A stretch of 64,000 nt of DNA from Mycolicibacterium parafortuitum (GTDB lineage Bacteria > Actinomycetota > Actinomycetes > Mycobacteriales > Mycobacteriaceae): NCBI RefSeq assembly GCF_010725485.1, contig NZ_AP022598.1, forward strand, positions 2,418,001-2,482,000, in the 5' to 3' direction. This document shows positions 44,436 to 54,230 of the stretch, piece after piece (position 1 is the stretch's first letter; every line of letters starts with the position of its first letter). The notes under the pieces are model-generated. The model searched no databases, had not been told where the DNA came from, and saw nothing but the letters and a program-made list of their open reading frames with translations. Both the position numbers and the translations under genes were made by a program.

Positions 44436-47069
44436 ATGAATTCTGCGCAGTTCGTCGGACGGGTCGGCGGTCTCGCGGTGGCGCTCGGCGTCGGAGCTGC
44501 CGCGCTCACCGGGGCCGGGGTGGCATGGGCGGAGGAGGGTTCGGATGCATCCGCGGCCTCCGCGGGCTCCTCGGCTGAATCATCCACTGGGCGAACATCA
44601 TCAGCCGAAAAACGCGCTGAGGGCCCGATCAAGCCGAGCCGGGACCGCAGTACCGGCCGGGGTGCCGACGGGGAGGGCTCTGCCGTCGCGGATCGCGACA
44701 CCGACGATGACGGACAGGACACGGCGGACTCCGGGGACCCTGCCGCCGCTGCGACAGGCGCCGACTCCGGCGACCAACCGGTGCGGGCACGCAAACCCCG
44801 CCTCACGGTCCGGGCCGGGCAGGATTCGCCGGAAACCGAGAGCGACACCGGATCAGCGGCAGGGTCGCAAGCCGACACGGACCGTGACCCCGCCGCACCC
44901 GCCGCAGGCGGAATCGAATCCGCCGCGCGGGACACCACGGCACCCGAAACCCCCGCCGCGAGCACCGCGAGCACCGCGGTCGTGGACCCGCCCCGGGTAC
45001 CGTCCTGGCGGGCCTACCCGACCGCCCACGATCCCGGCACGGTGGTGACCTGGGCGGTGGACCTGGTGCACAGCTTCTTCGAGGCGGTACTGCAGCCGTT
45101 CGCCGCGGGAGCGCCCCGCCCGCCCGCCGATCCGTCGGTCTGGGGGCTGCTGGCCTGGGTGCGCCGGGAGTTGTTCAACGCCTCGCCGACCGCGACCGCC
45201 AACCCGCTGCCGTACACCCAGAGCCTCGTCGACGGCGACGTGCTGATCACCGGCAACGTCGGCGTCGTCGACCCCGACGACGACCCGTTGACCTACACGG
45301 TGATCGGACGTCCGCACAACGGTGGGACCGTCACCGTCGACGCGGACGGCAACTTCGTCTACCGGGCGATGAACGCGATGGCCGCGGTGGGCGGCACCGA
45401 CGTGTTCACCGTCGCGGTCAGCGATGAGGCGGCAGGGCTGCACGTGCACGGTCTGGCAGGCCTGCTGCAATTCGTGCCGATCCTGGGCAACTTCCTCAAA
45501 CCCGGGGGAGGGCACGGCATCACGCGCACGATCACGGTCACGGTGACGCCCGTCGACGGCATCGACCTGTCCCTGCCCGACGACTTCCGCTGGGGCGTCG
45601 CCCATTCCGGGTTCCAGGCCGAAGGCGGACCCGGCGTCCCGATCGACACCCGGTCGGACTGGTACCGGTGGGTGCACGACCCGCTCAACCGGCTGCTCGG
45701 TCTGGTCAAGGGAGTACCCGAGGACGGGCCGGGGGCGTATCTGACCTACGACGACGATGCCCGGTTGGCGCGCGAAGAACTCGGCATGAACACCTTCCGG
45801 ATGGGTATCGAGTGGAGCCGAATCTTCCCGAACTCGACTGCGGCCATTGACATCTCCGATGAGGGTGGCGCGCTGAGCCTCGACGACCTCCAAGCGCTCG
45901 ACGCGCTGGCCGACGCCGGCGCGGTGGCCCACTACCGCGACGTGTTCGCCGCGTTGCGCGCCCACGGCCTGGAACCGCTGGTCACCGTCAACCACTTCAC
46001 CCTGCCGGTGTGGGTGCACGACCCCGTCGTGGCGCGTCCGCTGATCCAGCTCGGGTTGCCCGTCGACGCCGCGGGCTGGCTGTCGCCGAAAACCGCCGCC
46101 GAGTTCGAGAAGTACGCGGGCTACCTCGCGTGGAAGTTCGGAGATCAGGTCGACAACTGGGCGACCGTCAACGAGCCGTTCCCGCCGGTGCTGACCGAAT
46201 TCCTGGCGATCCCGGGCGTGGTGCCGAACTGGCCGCCGGGGGTGCTACGGCCCGACCTCGCCTCGACGTTCGTGGTCAACCAGGCGATCGGGCACGTCGC
46301 GGCCTACGACGCGATCCACGCCTGGGACACCACCGCCGCGAGCGAGGGCGGTCCCGCGGCGTTCGTCGGTTTCACCCACAACATGATCCCGGCGCGGCCG
46401 GCCAACCCGGTCAACCCGCTCGACGTCGCGGCCGCCGACGCATGGAACCACTACTACAACACCTGGTTCCCGAACGCGGTGATCGACGGATGGGTGGACG
46501 TGAACTTCGACGGCATCAAGTCCGCCGACGAGATCCGTCCCGACATGGCCGACAAGGTCGACTTCCTCGGCGTGCAGTACTACGGCTCGCAACCCATGGT
46601 CGGCTTCGGCGTCGCCCCGGTGCCCGGCTTCCCGTTCCTGCGCGGCTTTCCGATCCGGTGCTCGGCCGAGGAGTCGACGTGCAGCGACTTCAACCAGCCC
46701 ACCGACCCGGGCGGCTTCCGGGAGGTGCTCGAGCTCGCCGCGTCGTACGGGAAACCGTTGTGGATCACCGAGAACGGCATCGCCGACGCCGACGATTCCA
46801 AGCGGCCGTCCTACATCGTCAACCACATCGCGGTGGTGCAGGACCTGGTGACCCACGGAACCGACATCCGCGGCTACACCTACTGGTCCTTCGTCGACAA
46901 CCTGGAGTGGGCGGAGGGCTACGACCTGAAGTTCGGCCTCTACGGCTCCGACCCGGACACCCCTGAGCTCGAACGCATCCCGAAGCCGGCCAGCATCGCC
47001 GCGCTGGCCGGGATCACCACCGCCAACGGGCTTCCCGCGGCGCTGCTGCAGGCCTACCTACCGCGCTAG
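44436..47069 (+). CDS. Exported family 1 glycoside hydrolase with N-terminal surface module
   Basis: From ATG 44436 the 877-residue protein starts MNSAQFVGRVGGLAVALGVGAAALTGAGVAWA, an export sequence, followed by an acidic Ser/Asp-rich linker, a LAWVRRELFNASPT segment, a cadherin-like module at about 264-365 (VLITGNVGVVDPDDDPLTYTV), and a GH1 beta-glucosidase domain from about 382. Acid/base E580 is in TVNEP and nucleophile E779 in ITENG, so it should be active. Most bacterial GH1 enzymes are cytoplasmic; this one appears exported. The substrate is unknown. Its stop shares CTAG with the convergent VOC gene. Confidence 0.92.
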   Translation: MNSAQFVGRVGGLAVALGVGAAALTGAGVAWAEEGSDASAASAGSSAESSTGRTSSAEKRAEGPIKPSRDRSTGRGADGEGSAVADRDTDDDGQDTADSGDPAAAATGADSGDQPVRARKPRLTVRAGQDSPETESDTGSAAGSQADTDRDPAAPAAGGIESAARDTTAPETPAASTASTAVVDPPRVPSWRAYPTAHDPGTVVTWAVDLVHSFFEAVLQPFAAGAPRPPADPSVWGLLAWVRRELFNASPTATANPLPYTQSLVDGDVLITGNVGVVDPDDDPLTYTVIGRPHNGGTVTVDADGNFVYRAMNAMAAVGGTDVFTVAVSDEAAGLHVHGLAGLLQFVPILGNFLKPGGGHGITRTITVTVTPVDGIDLSLPDDFRWGVAHSGFQAEGGPGVPIDTRSDWYRWVHDPLNRLLGLVKGVPEDGPGAYLTYDDDARLAREELGMNTFRMGIEWSRIFPNSTAAIDISDEGGALSLDDLQALDALADAGAVAHYRDVFAALRAHGLEPLVTVNHFTLPVWVHDPVVARPLIQLGLPVDAAGWLSPKTAAEFEKYAGYLAWKFGDQVDNWATVNEPFPPVLTEFLAIPGVVPNWPPGVLRPDLASTFVVNQAIGHVAAYDAIHAWDTTAASEGGPAAFVGFTHNMIPARPANPVNPLDVAAADAWNHYYNTWFPNAVIDGWVDVNFDGIKSADEIRPDMADKVDFLGVQYYGSQPMVGFGVAPVPGFPFLRGFPIRCSAEESTCSDFNQPTDPGGFREVLELAASYGKPLWITENGIADADDSKRPSYIVNHIAVVQDLVTHGTDIRGYTYWSFVDNLEWAEGYDLKFGLYGSDPDTPELERIPKPASIAALAGITTANGLPAALLQAYLPR

Positions 47070-47527
47070 CCCGCGCCGCCCATCTGCGCCATCACGTCGT
47101 TCATGTCGACCTCGCGCACGGTCTCGGCCAGCGACCACTGGTGGCCGAACGGATCCCGCACCACGCCGTAACGGTCACCCCAGAACTGATCCTCCAAGGG
47201 GTTCACCACGGTGGCGCCGGCATCCAGCGCCCGCTGGAAGCGCCCTTCCACATCGGGGCCGTGCAGGTGGATGGTCACCGAGGAGCCGCCGAGAGCGACC
47301 GGTGTGCTCGAGCGGCCGTCGCAGAACTCGGGGAAGTCGTCGTTGAGGAAGACCATCGCGCCGTTGATCTGGAACGCCGCGTGCATGATCTTGCCCTCGG
47401 GGCCGGGCAGCCGCGCCATCTCGACCGCACCGAACGCCTTGGCGTAGAAGTCGAGTGCCGCCGCGGCGTCGCCGACGACGAGGTGCGGGACGAGCATGGG
47501 CGTGTTGGCTTCAGCGGGAACCGCCAT
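47066..47527 (-). CDS. VOC-family glyoxalase/bleomycin-resistance-like protein
   Basis: The 153-residue protein resembles PhnB-type vicinal oxygen chelate proteins (MLVPHLVVGDAAAALDFYAKAFGAVEMAR, MHAAFQINGAMVFLNDDFPEF, GDRYGVVRDPFGHQWSLAET). ATG 47527 is chosen because AGGAGA lies upstream at good spacing; a longer frame lacks homology. It corresponds to Rv0887c. The reaction is unknown. Its TAG stop overlaps the GH1 stop in a CTAG. Confidence 0.9.
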   Translation of the reverse strand: MAVPAEANTPMLVPHLVVGDAAAALDFYAKAFGAVEMARLPGPEGKIMHAAFQINGAMVFLNDDFPEFCDGRSSTPVALGGSSVTIHLHGPDVEGRFQRALDAGATVVNPLEDQFWGDRYGVVRDPFGHQWSLAETVREVDMNDVMAQMGGAG

Positions 47528-47612
47528 CTGAATTCTCCTGACCGGGTAGGGGTGGGACGCCAGTGCAGACCAGCGGCCGCGGCAAAACTCATCGCGGCCC
47601 ACACCACCACCC

Positions 47613-48236
47613 TCAGACCACGGAGAACCCGGCGGGCAGCCCGGTGCGGCCGGTCAACGCGAGCAGCAGCGTCGGCCCGGTGCCGAGCGCGACGCCGATC
47701 CGCGCGGCCAGCGCCGCGGCGTCGGCGAGTACCTCGACGGGTGGGGTCACGTCGAGCCCCACCGCCCTGGCGATGTCCAGACCGTGCACCGCCAGCTCGA
47801 AGGTGCGCGTCGGCAGGTAGCTGCTCAACCGGATGCCCTGCCCGCCGATCACCTCGATCAGCGGGTCGTCGTCGACGGCGTCGAGCTCGCCCAGCACCGT
47901 TGCCACCAGCGCGTCGATCTTCCCGACAGGATCGGCCCCCAGGTCGCGCGCCGCCTGCCTGCCCCGTTCGACGATGGCCGCGGCATCGGCGCCGGCCATG
48001 TAGTCCTGCACCCAGACGTAGTAGCCGACGGCGTCGGCGACATCCTCGCGCGGTGCCGGGGCCCGCAGGTAAGTGCTCACCGTGACCAGGGAACGGGAGG
48101 TGTGGCCGACGAGGTCGCGCACGCTCCATTCACCGAGGCCGGGATCGTCCCAGCGGGCAGCCGGGATCTGGCGCACCAATGCCGCGAAACCGTGTGCCGC
48201 CGAAGCGAACACGTCACGCGCCGGCGTCACCGTCAT
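47613..48236 (-). CDS. Maleylpyruvate isomerase-like (DinB/MDMPI) mycothiol-dependent family protein
   Basis: The 207-residue protein has the N-terminal metal-binding DinB-like helix pattern of the mycothiol maleylpyruvate isomerase family (FAALVRQIPAARWDDPGLGEWSVRDLVGHTSRSLVTVSTYL) and LPTRTFELAVHGLDIARAVG, which carries the third metal-ligand histidine. ATG 48236 overlaps the citA stop (ATGA). It probably uses mycothiol with a metal; the substrate is unknown. A role tied to citrate metabolism is not implied beyond co-transcription. Confidence 0.85.
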   Translation of the reverse strand: MTVTPARDVFASAAHGFAALVRQIPAARWDDPGLGEWSVRDLVGHTSRSLVTVSTYLRAPAPREDVADAVGYYVWVQDYMAGADAAAIVERGRQAARDLGADPVGKIDALVATVLGELDAVDDDPLIEVIGGQGIRLSSYLPTRTFELAVHGLDIARAVGLDVTPPVEVLADAAALAARIGVALGTGPTLLLALTGRTGLPAGFSVV

Positions 48237-49354
48237 TGCCCGGCGAGTGTGTCCCAGCCCTCGACCGATTCGGGGCTGCGGGGCTCGGGGCCGACGTAGA
48301 TCGCCGACGGCCGGACCAGCTTGCCCAGCCGCTTCTGCTCGAGGATGTGCGCGCACCATCCCGCGGTGCGGCCACAGGTGAACATCGCGGGCATCATCTT
48401 CGGCGGGACCTGCGCGAAGTCCAGGATCACCGCCGCCCAGAACTCGACGTTGGTCTCGATCGCCCGGTCGGGCCTGCGCTCCCGCAGCTCGGCGAGCGCG
48501 GCCTGCTCCAGCGCCGCGGCCACCTCGTAGCGCGGTGCCTGGAGACGCTGCGCCGTCGCGCGCAGCACCCGCGCCCGCGGATCCTCGGCGCGGTAGACGC
48601 GGTGCCCGAAGCCCATCAGCTTCTCGTTGCGGTCCAAGATGCCCTTGACCACCGCGCGGGCGTCGCCGGTGCGCTCGGCCTCCTCGATCATCGGGATCAC
48701 CCGCGCCGGGGCGCCGCCGTGCAGCGGGCCGCTCATGGCGCCGATCGCCCCGGACAGCGCCGCGGCGACGTCGGCGCCGGTCGACGCGATCACCCGGGCG
48801 GTGAAGGTGGAGGCGTTCATGCCGTGCTCGGCGGCGCTGACCCAGTACGCGTCGATCGCCTCGACATGTCGCGGATCGGGCTCACCCTGCCAGCGGGTCA
48901 TGAAACGGGCTGTGACGGTGTCGCATTCGTCGACGCGGCGCTGCGGCACCGCAGGCTGGTAGATACCGCGGGCCGACTGCGCGACGTAGGACAACGCCAT
49001 CACCGATGCGCGGGCCAGCTGATCGCGCGCGGTCTCGTCGTCGATGTCCAGCAGCGGCGGATAACCCCAGATCGGGGCCAGCATCGCCAGGCCGGCCTGC
49101 ACGTCGACCCGGACGTCGCCGCTGTGGATCGGCAGCGGGAACGGCTCGGCGGGCGGCAAGCTCCGGCCGAACTTCCCGTCGACCAGCAGCGCCCACACGT
49201 CGCCGAACGTGACCCGGTGCGCAACCAGGTCCTCGATGTCGACGCCGCGGTAGCGCAGCGCGCCGCCGTCCTTGTCCGGTTCGGCGATCTCGGTCTCGAA
49301 CGCCACAACGCCCGCCAAACCCGGGTTGAAGTCCTTCGGCACCGCAGTCGTCAT
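48233..49354 (-). CDS. citA: Citrate synthase 2 (CitA)
   Basis: CitA condenses oxaloacetate and acetyl-CoA. The 373-residue length matches M. tuberculosis CitA (Rv0889c), and the start [27 protein letters not shown] sits at ATG 49354. Catalytic regions: [31 protein letters not shown] and [18 protein letters not shown] second, GltA-type citrate synthase lies 1.6 kb away. The stop overlaps the MDMPI-like start by 4 bases. Confidence 0.96.
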   Translation of the reverse strand: MTTAVPKDFNPGLAGVVAFETEIAEPDKDGGALRYRGVDIEDLVAHRVTFGDVWALLVDGKFGRSLPPAEPFPLPIHSGDVRVDVQAGLAMLAPIWGYPPLLDIDDETARDQLARASVMALSYVAQSARGIYQPAVPQRRVDECDTVTARFMTRWQGEPDPRHVEAIDAYWVSAAEHGMNASTFTARVIASTGADVAAALSGAIGAMSGPLHGGAPARVIPMIEEAERTGDARAVVKGILDRNEKLMGFGHRVYRAEDPRARVLRATAQRLQAPRYEVAAALEQAALAELRERRPDRAIETNVEFWAAVILDFAQVPPKMMPAMFTCGRTAGWCAHILEQKRLGKLVRPSAIYVGPEPRSPESVEGWDTLAGQ

Positions 49355-49419
49355 GCGCAGATTGTCGCACCCGCGTCGGCGGGCCGACCTGCCAGCTCCG
49401 CGGGCGTAGCGTTTGTCGC

Positions 49420-50076
49420 GTGGGCACTTCTGATCACCTGGCGCGGATGCGCGTCGAATACGGGTCGGCGGAGAAGGACGGCAGCGGCGATCTGGACGCC
49501 GACTGGCTCGGAATCGGCTGGGTCGCACTACTGGAGAAGTGGATGACCGAGGCCGGCGAGGCCGGGGTCGCCGAACCCAACGCGATGGTCGTCGGCACCG
49601 TCGACGCCGAGGGTAGGCCGGTCACCCGGACGGTGCTGTGCAAGAGCGTCGACGAGTCGGGGATCTCGTTCTACACCAACTACGACTCCGACAAAGGGCA
49701 GCAGTTGGCGATACACCCGTACGCGTCGGCGACGTTCCCGTGGTACCCGCTGGGTCGGCAGGTGCATGTGCGCGGCCCGGTCACCAAGGTCACCTCAGAG
49801 GAGACGGCCGACTACTGGCGCAAGCGGCCGCGCGGATCGCAGCTGGGGGCGTGGGCGTCGCAGCAGAGCCGCCCGATCGAGTCCCGCGACGCGTTGATGC
49901 GCCAGCTGGCCGAGGTCACCGAACGCTTCGCCGGTGTCGACGAGGTCCCGGTTCCCCCGCATTGGGGCGGCTACCTGATCGCGCCCGAGGTGGTGGAGTT
50001 CTGGCAGGGCCGGGAGAACCGGGTGCACAACCGGATCCGGGTGCGCGGGGGCCGCGTGGAACGCCTGCAGCCCTGA
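49420..50076 (+). CDS. pdxH: Pyridoxine/pyridoxamine 5'-phosphate oxidase
   Basis: PdxH is the FMN enzyme that makes pyridoxal 5'-phosphate. The 218-residue protein has the signatures [54 protein letters not shown] and the C-terminal [14 protein letters not shown]. It starts GTG 49420, divergent from citA by 65 bases. In M. tuberculosis the pdxH homologue lies at a different locus (Rv2607), so its placement here differs. Confidence 0.95.
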   Translation: MGTSDHLARMRVEYGSAEKDGSGDLDADWLGIGWVALLEKWMTEAGEAGVAEPNAMVVGTVDAEGRPVTRTVLCKSVDESGISFYTNYDSDKGQQLAIHPYASATFPWYPLGRQVHVRGPVTKVTSEETADYWRKRPRGSQLGAWASQQSRPIESRDALMRQLAEVTERFAGVDEVPVPPHWGGYLIAPEVVEFWQGRENRVHNRIRVRGGRVERLQP

Positions 50077-50168
50077 GTGCGGGCGGGCGAACAACGCCGG
50101 GCGAGGCCAATTGGCGTGAGGTGACAAATACCCCTCGGGGGCGGCTGTGTGCGGGTTAGCATCCGACC

Positions 50169-50813
50169 GTGGCTGAGTCCAGGGGGGAGCCGATCCTCGG
50201 CTTGCGGGAACGCAAGAAGCGTCGCACCCGCGCCACCCTGATCGACGCGGCGGTGGGGCTCTGCGTCCGGCAGGGCTTCGACGCGACCACTGTCGACCAG
50301 ATCGCGGCCATCGCCGACGTATCGCCGCGGACCTTCAGCCGCTACTTCGCCACCAAGGACGCGATCGCGCTCGCGCTCATCGACGAGGTGCTCGACGTCG
50401 CGGCCGTCGAACTGGCCCGGCAGCCGCGCGAGATCCCGAACTTCGAGGCTTTGCGGCGCGCGTACGTCGCAATGGCCCGCAACACCGGGTTGGCCGCCGA
50501 CGGCGAGCTGACCTCGGATCGGCTGTTGCAGATCCTGCGGATCGTGACGACCTCGGCCACTCTGCGGCAGGTGGTGCTCGAGTACCGGGCGACCGATGTC
50601 GACAAGGCGATGGCCGAGCGGATGTCCACCACCGTCGACGACCGCCGGGTCAAATTGATGGCCGCCGTCTGGGGTGCGGTGCTGATCACCGCGACGGCTG
50701 ATCTGGCGGCCAGGGCCGAGACCGGGATCGACATCGATGCCGTCGTCACGGCGTTCGAGGACACCTACCGCGAGTTCACGGGCGAAATCGTGGGTATAGG
50801 ACAGCCCGTCTGA
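50169..50813 (+). CDS. TetR-family transcriptional regulator
   Basis: The 214-residue protein has a TetR N-terminal helix-turn-helix (RKKRRTRATLIDAAVGLCVRQGFDATTVDQIAAIADVSPRTFSRYFATKDAIALAL) and a divergent helical ligand domain. The start is GTG 50169. It lies between pdxH and gltA in the same direction; its targets are unknown and no clear dyad was found next to it. Confidence 0.92.
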   Translation: MAESRGEPILGLRERKKRRTRATLIDAAVGLCVRQGFDATTVDQIAAIADVSPRTFSRYFATKDAIALALIDEVLDVAAVELARQPREIPNFEALRRAYVAMARNTGLAADGELTSDRLLQILRIVTTSATLRQVVLEYRATDVDKAMAERMSTTVDDRRVKLMAAVWGAVLITATADLAARAETGIDIDAVVTAFEDTYREFTGEIVGIGQPV

Positions 50814-50919
50814 CGTCGTACCTGCCCCCCGCAGGGCACGACTCCCGGAATGGGACTACCTTCTGTAGTGCAGACTCCGCGACTTGAGCGACATACCCGA
50901 CAGACCTGAAGGGATCCCA

Positions 50920-52227
<1,308 letters not shown>

Positions 52228-52348
52228 CCCGTACCCGGCACTGGCACCGCGAGCGCCCGTGTCTGCACGCAGGCACGCCGCCACCGGTGGCACCCGACGT
52301 CCGCTCGCGCCCGGGCGAACGTCACACCACGGTCACTTGCCCGCCGTT

Positions 52349-52385
52349 CAGTTGTAGTTCCACAATAGTTGTGTGAATACAACTG
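52349..52385. promoter_or_regulatory. MarR-type operator cluster at MFS start
   Basis: Two TTGT-N6-ACAA dyads (52352-52365 and 52369-52382, the second extended to GTTGT-N6-ACAAC) lie with centres 17 bp apart, and an outer CAGTTGTA (52349-52356)/TACAACTG (52378-52385) repeat brackets them. The second overlaps the GTG start. TTGCCC (52337-52342) and CACAAT (52361-52366) are possible -35/-10 elements for a leaderless mRNA. Confidence 0.65.
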
Positions 52386-53824
52386 TCGGTGCGATGACAC
52401 CCAGGCGCAAGGCCGTCATCCTGGTCTCCTGCTGCCTGAGCCTGCTCATCGTGTCGATGGACGCGACCATCGTCAACGTCGCGATCCCGTCGATCCGCAC
52501 CGACCTGTCGGCGTCGTCGGCCCAGATGCAGTGGGTCGTCGACATCTACACGTTGGTGCTCGCGTCGCTGCTGATGCTGTCCGGGGCCACGGGGGACCGG
52601 TTCGGCAGGCGGCGGGTGTTCCAGATCGGGCTCACGATCTTCGCGCTCGGCTCGCTCGCCTGCAGCCTGGCGCCCACCATCGACACGCTGATCGGCGCCC
52701 GCTTCCTGCAGGGTATCGGTGGCTCGATGCTCAATCCCGTTGCGCTGTCCATCATCTCGCAGATCTTCAGCAAGCCCGTCGAGCGGGCACGAGCGCTGGG
52801 CATCTGGGGTGGCGTCACCGGCATCTCGATGGCGGCGGGCCCGATCGTCGGCGGTCTGCTCATCGAGACCGTCGGCTGGCGGTCGGTGTTCTGGATCAAC
52901 CTGCCGATCTGCGCCGCCGCGATCATCCTGACCGCGGTGTTCGTTCCCGAATCGAAGTCCGCGACGATGCGCAACGTCGACCCGATCGGACAGACGCTGG
53001 GCGTGCTGTTCCTGTTCGGCATCGTCTTCACCCTGATCGAGGGCCCGGCGCTGGGCTGGACGAACCCGCGAGTGCTCGGCATCGCCGCGGCGGCCGCGGT
53101 CGCGCTGGTGGCATTCCTGCGCTACGAGTCCCGGCGCCACGACCCGTTCCTGGACCTGCGGTTCTTCCGGTCCATCCCGTTCACCACCGCGACGGTCAAC
53201 GCGATCAGTGCGTTCGCCGCATGGGGCGCGTTCCTGTTCATGATGTCGCTGTACCTGCAGGGTGAGCGGGGTTTCTCCGCGATGCACACCGGGCTGATCT
53301 ACCTGCCGATCGCGATCGGCGCGCTGGTCTTCTCGCCGCTGTCGGGACGCCTGGTCGGGCGCTACGGTGCCCGCCCCTCCCTGGTCACCGCGGGCCTGAT
53401 GATCACCGCGGCGGCAGTGATGCTGACGTTCCTGACCGCGACGACGCCGGTGTGGTGGCTGCTGGTGGTGTTCGCCGTCTTCGGTATCGGGTTCTCGATG
53501 GTCAACGCGCCGATCACGAACGCCGCCGTGAGTGGGATGCCGCTCGACCGGGCGGGTGCCGCGTCGGCGGTGACGTCGACCAGCCGCCAGGTCGGTGTCA
53601 GCATCGGGGTGGCGCTGTGCGGTTCGGTGGCCGGTCCGGCGATGGCCGGCGTCGCCACCGACTTCGCGACCGCGGCAAGGCCGTTGTGGTTCATGTGCAT
53701 CGGCCTGGGCCTGTTGATCCTCGGGCTCGGGCTGTTCTCGACGTCGCAGCGCGCGATGCGTTCGGCCGAGCGGCTCGCCCCGCTGGTCGCCGGAACCCCG
53801 GTCGGAGGTGCCCATGTCCGGTGA
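52373..53824 (+). CDS. DHA2-type MFS drug efflux transporter (EmrB/QacA-like)
   Basis: The 483-residue protein has about 14 hydrophobic helices and the DHA2 signatures SLLIVSMDATIVNVAIPSIRTDL and SGATGDRFGRRRVFQIGL (motif A), with RFLQGIGGSMLNPVALSIISQIF (motif C region). It would be a proton-coupled multidrug exporter. It begins at GTG 52373 inside an operator-like dyad. A MarR regulator gene overlaps its 3' end, so a MarR-controlled efflux operon is likely. Substrates are unknown. Confidence 0.93.
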   Translation: MNTTVGAMTPRRKAVILVSCCLSLLIVSMDATIVNVAIPSIRTDLSASSAQMQWVVDIYTLVLASLLMLSGATGDRFGRRRVFQIGLTIFALGSLACSLAPTIDTLIGARFLQGIGGSMLNPVALSIISQIFSKPVERARALGIWGGVTGISMAAGPIVGGLLIETVGWRSVFWINLPICAAAIILTAVFVPESKSATMRNVDPIGQTLGVLFLFGIVFTLIEGPALGWTNPRVLGIAAAAAVALVAFLRYESRRHDPFLDLRFFRSIPFTTATVNAISAFAAWGAFLFMMSLYLQGERGFSAMHTGLIYLPIAIGALVFSPLSGRLVGRYGARPSLVTAGLMITAAAVMLTFLTATTPVWWLLVVFAVFGIGFSMVNAPITNAAVSGMPLDRAGAASAVTSTSRQVGVSIGVALCGSVAGPAMAGVATDFATAARPLWFMCIGLGLLILGLGLFSTSQRAMRSAERLAPLVAGTPVGGAHVR

Positions 53825-54230
53825 ATCCCTGGCCGACGAGGTCTGGCGGGACCTGGCCGCATTCGTCCACGATCACCGCGACAGCTGGAAGAAGGCGGTG
53901 GTGGAACGTACGGGACTGCCGTTCAGCAGGGTGCGGATCCTGATGCGGCTGAGCCGCGCACCGATGACGGTCAAGCAGATCGCGGCCGCGGCCACGGTCG
54001 ACGCGCCGGCGGCCACCGTCGCGGTCAACGATCTCGAAGATCGCGGGCTGGTGGTGCGTCGGGTCGATCCGTCGAACCGCCGCTGCAAGACGGTGTCGCT
54101 GACCGACGCCGGCCGCGCGATGGTCCGCGAGATCGACGCGGTCCACGATCCGGCGCCGGTCGGGGTGGCCGACCTGGCACCCGACGAGCTGGCCGTCTTG
54201 CGGCGGCTCGTCGACCGGTTGAAGGGCTAG
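53814..54230 (+). CDS. MarR-family regulator of the efflux operon
   Basis: The 138-residue protein has a MarR winged helix (SRVRILMRLSRAPMTVKQIAAAATVDAPAATVAVNDLEDRGLVVRRVDPSNRRCKTVSLTDAG). ATG 53814 has GGAGG 5 bases upstream and overlaps the MFS 3' end by 11 bases. The TTGT-N6-ACAA dyads at the MFS start are its likely binding sites. Its TAG stop shares a CTAG with the convergent oxidoreductase. Confidence 0.92.
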   Translation: MSGESLADEVWRDLAAFVHDHRDSWKKAVVERTGLPFSRVRILMRLSRAPMTVKQIAAAATVDAPAATVAVNDLEDRGLVVRRVDPSNRRCKTVSLTDAGRAMVREIDAVHDPAPVGVADLAPDELAVLRRLVDRLKG

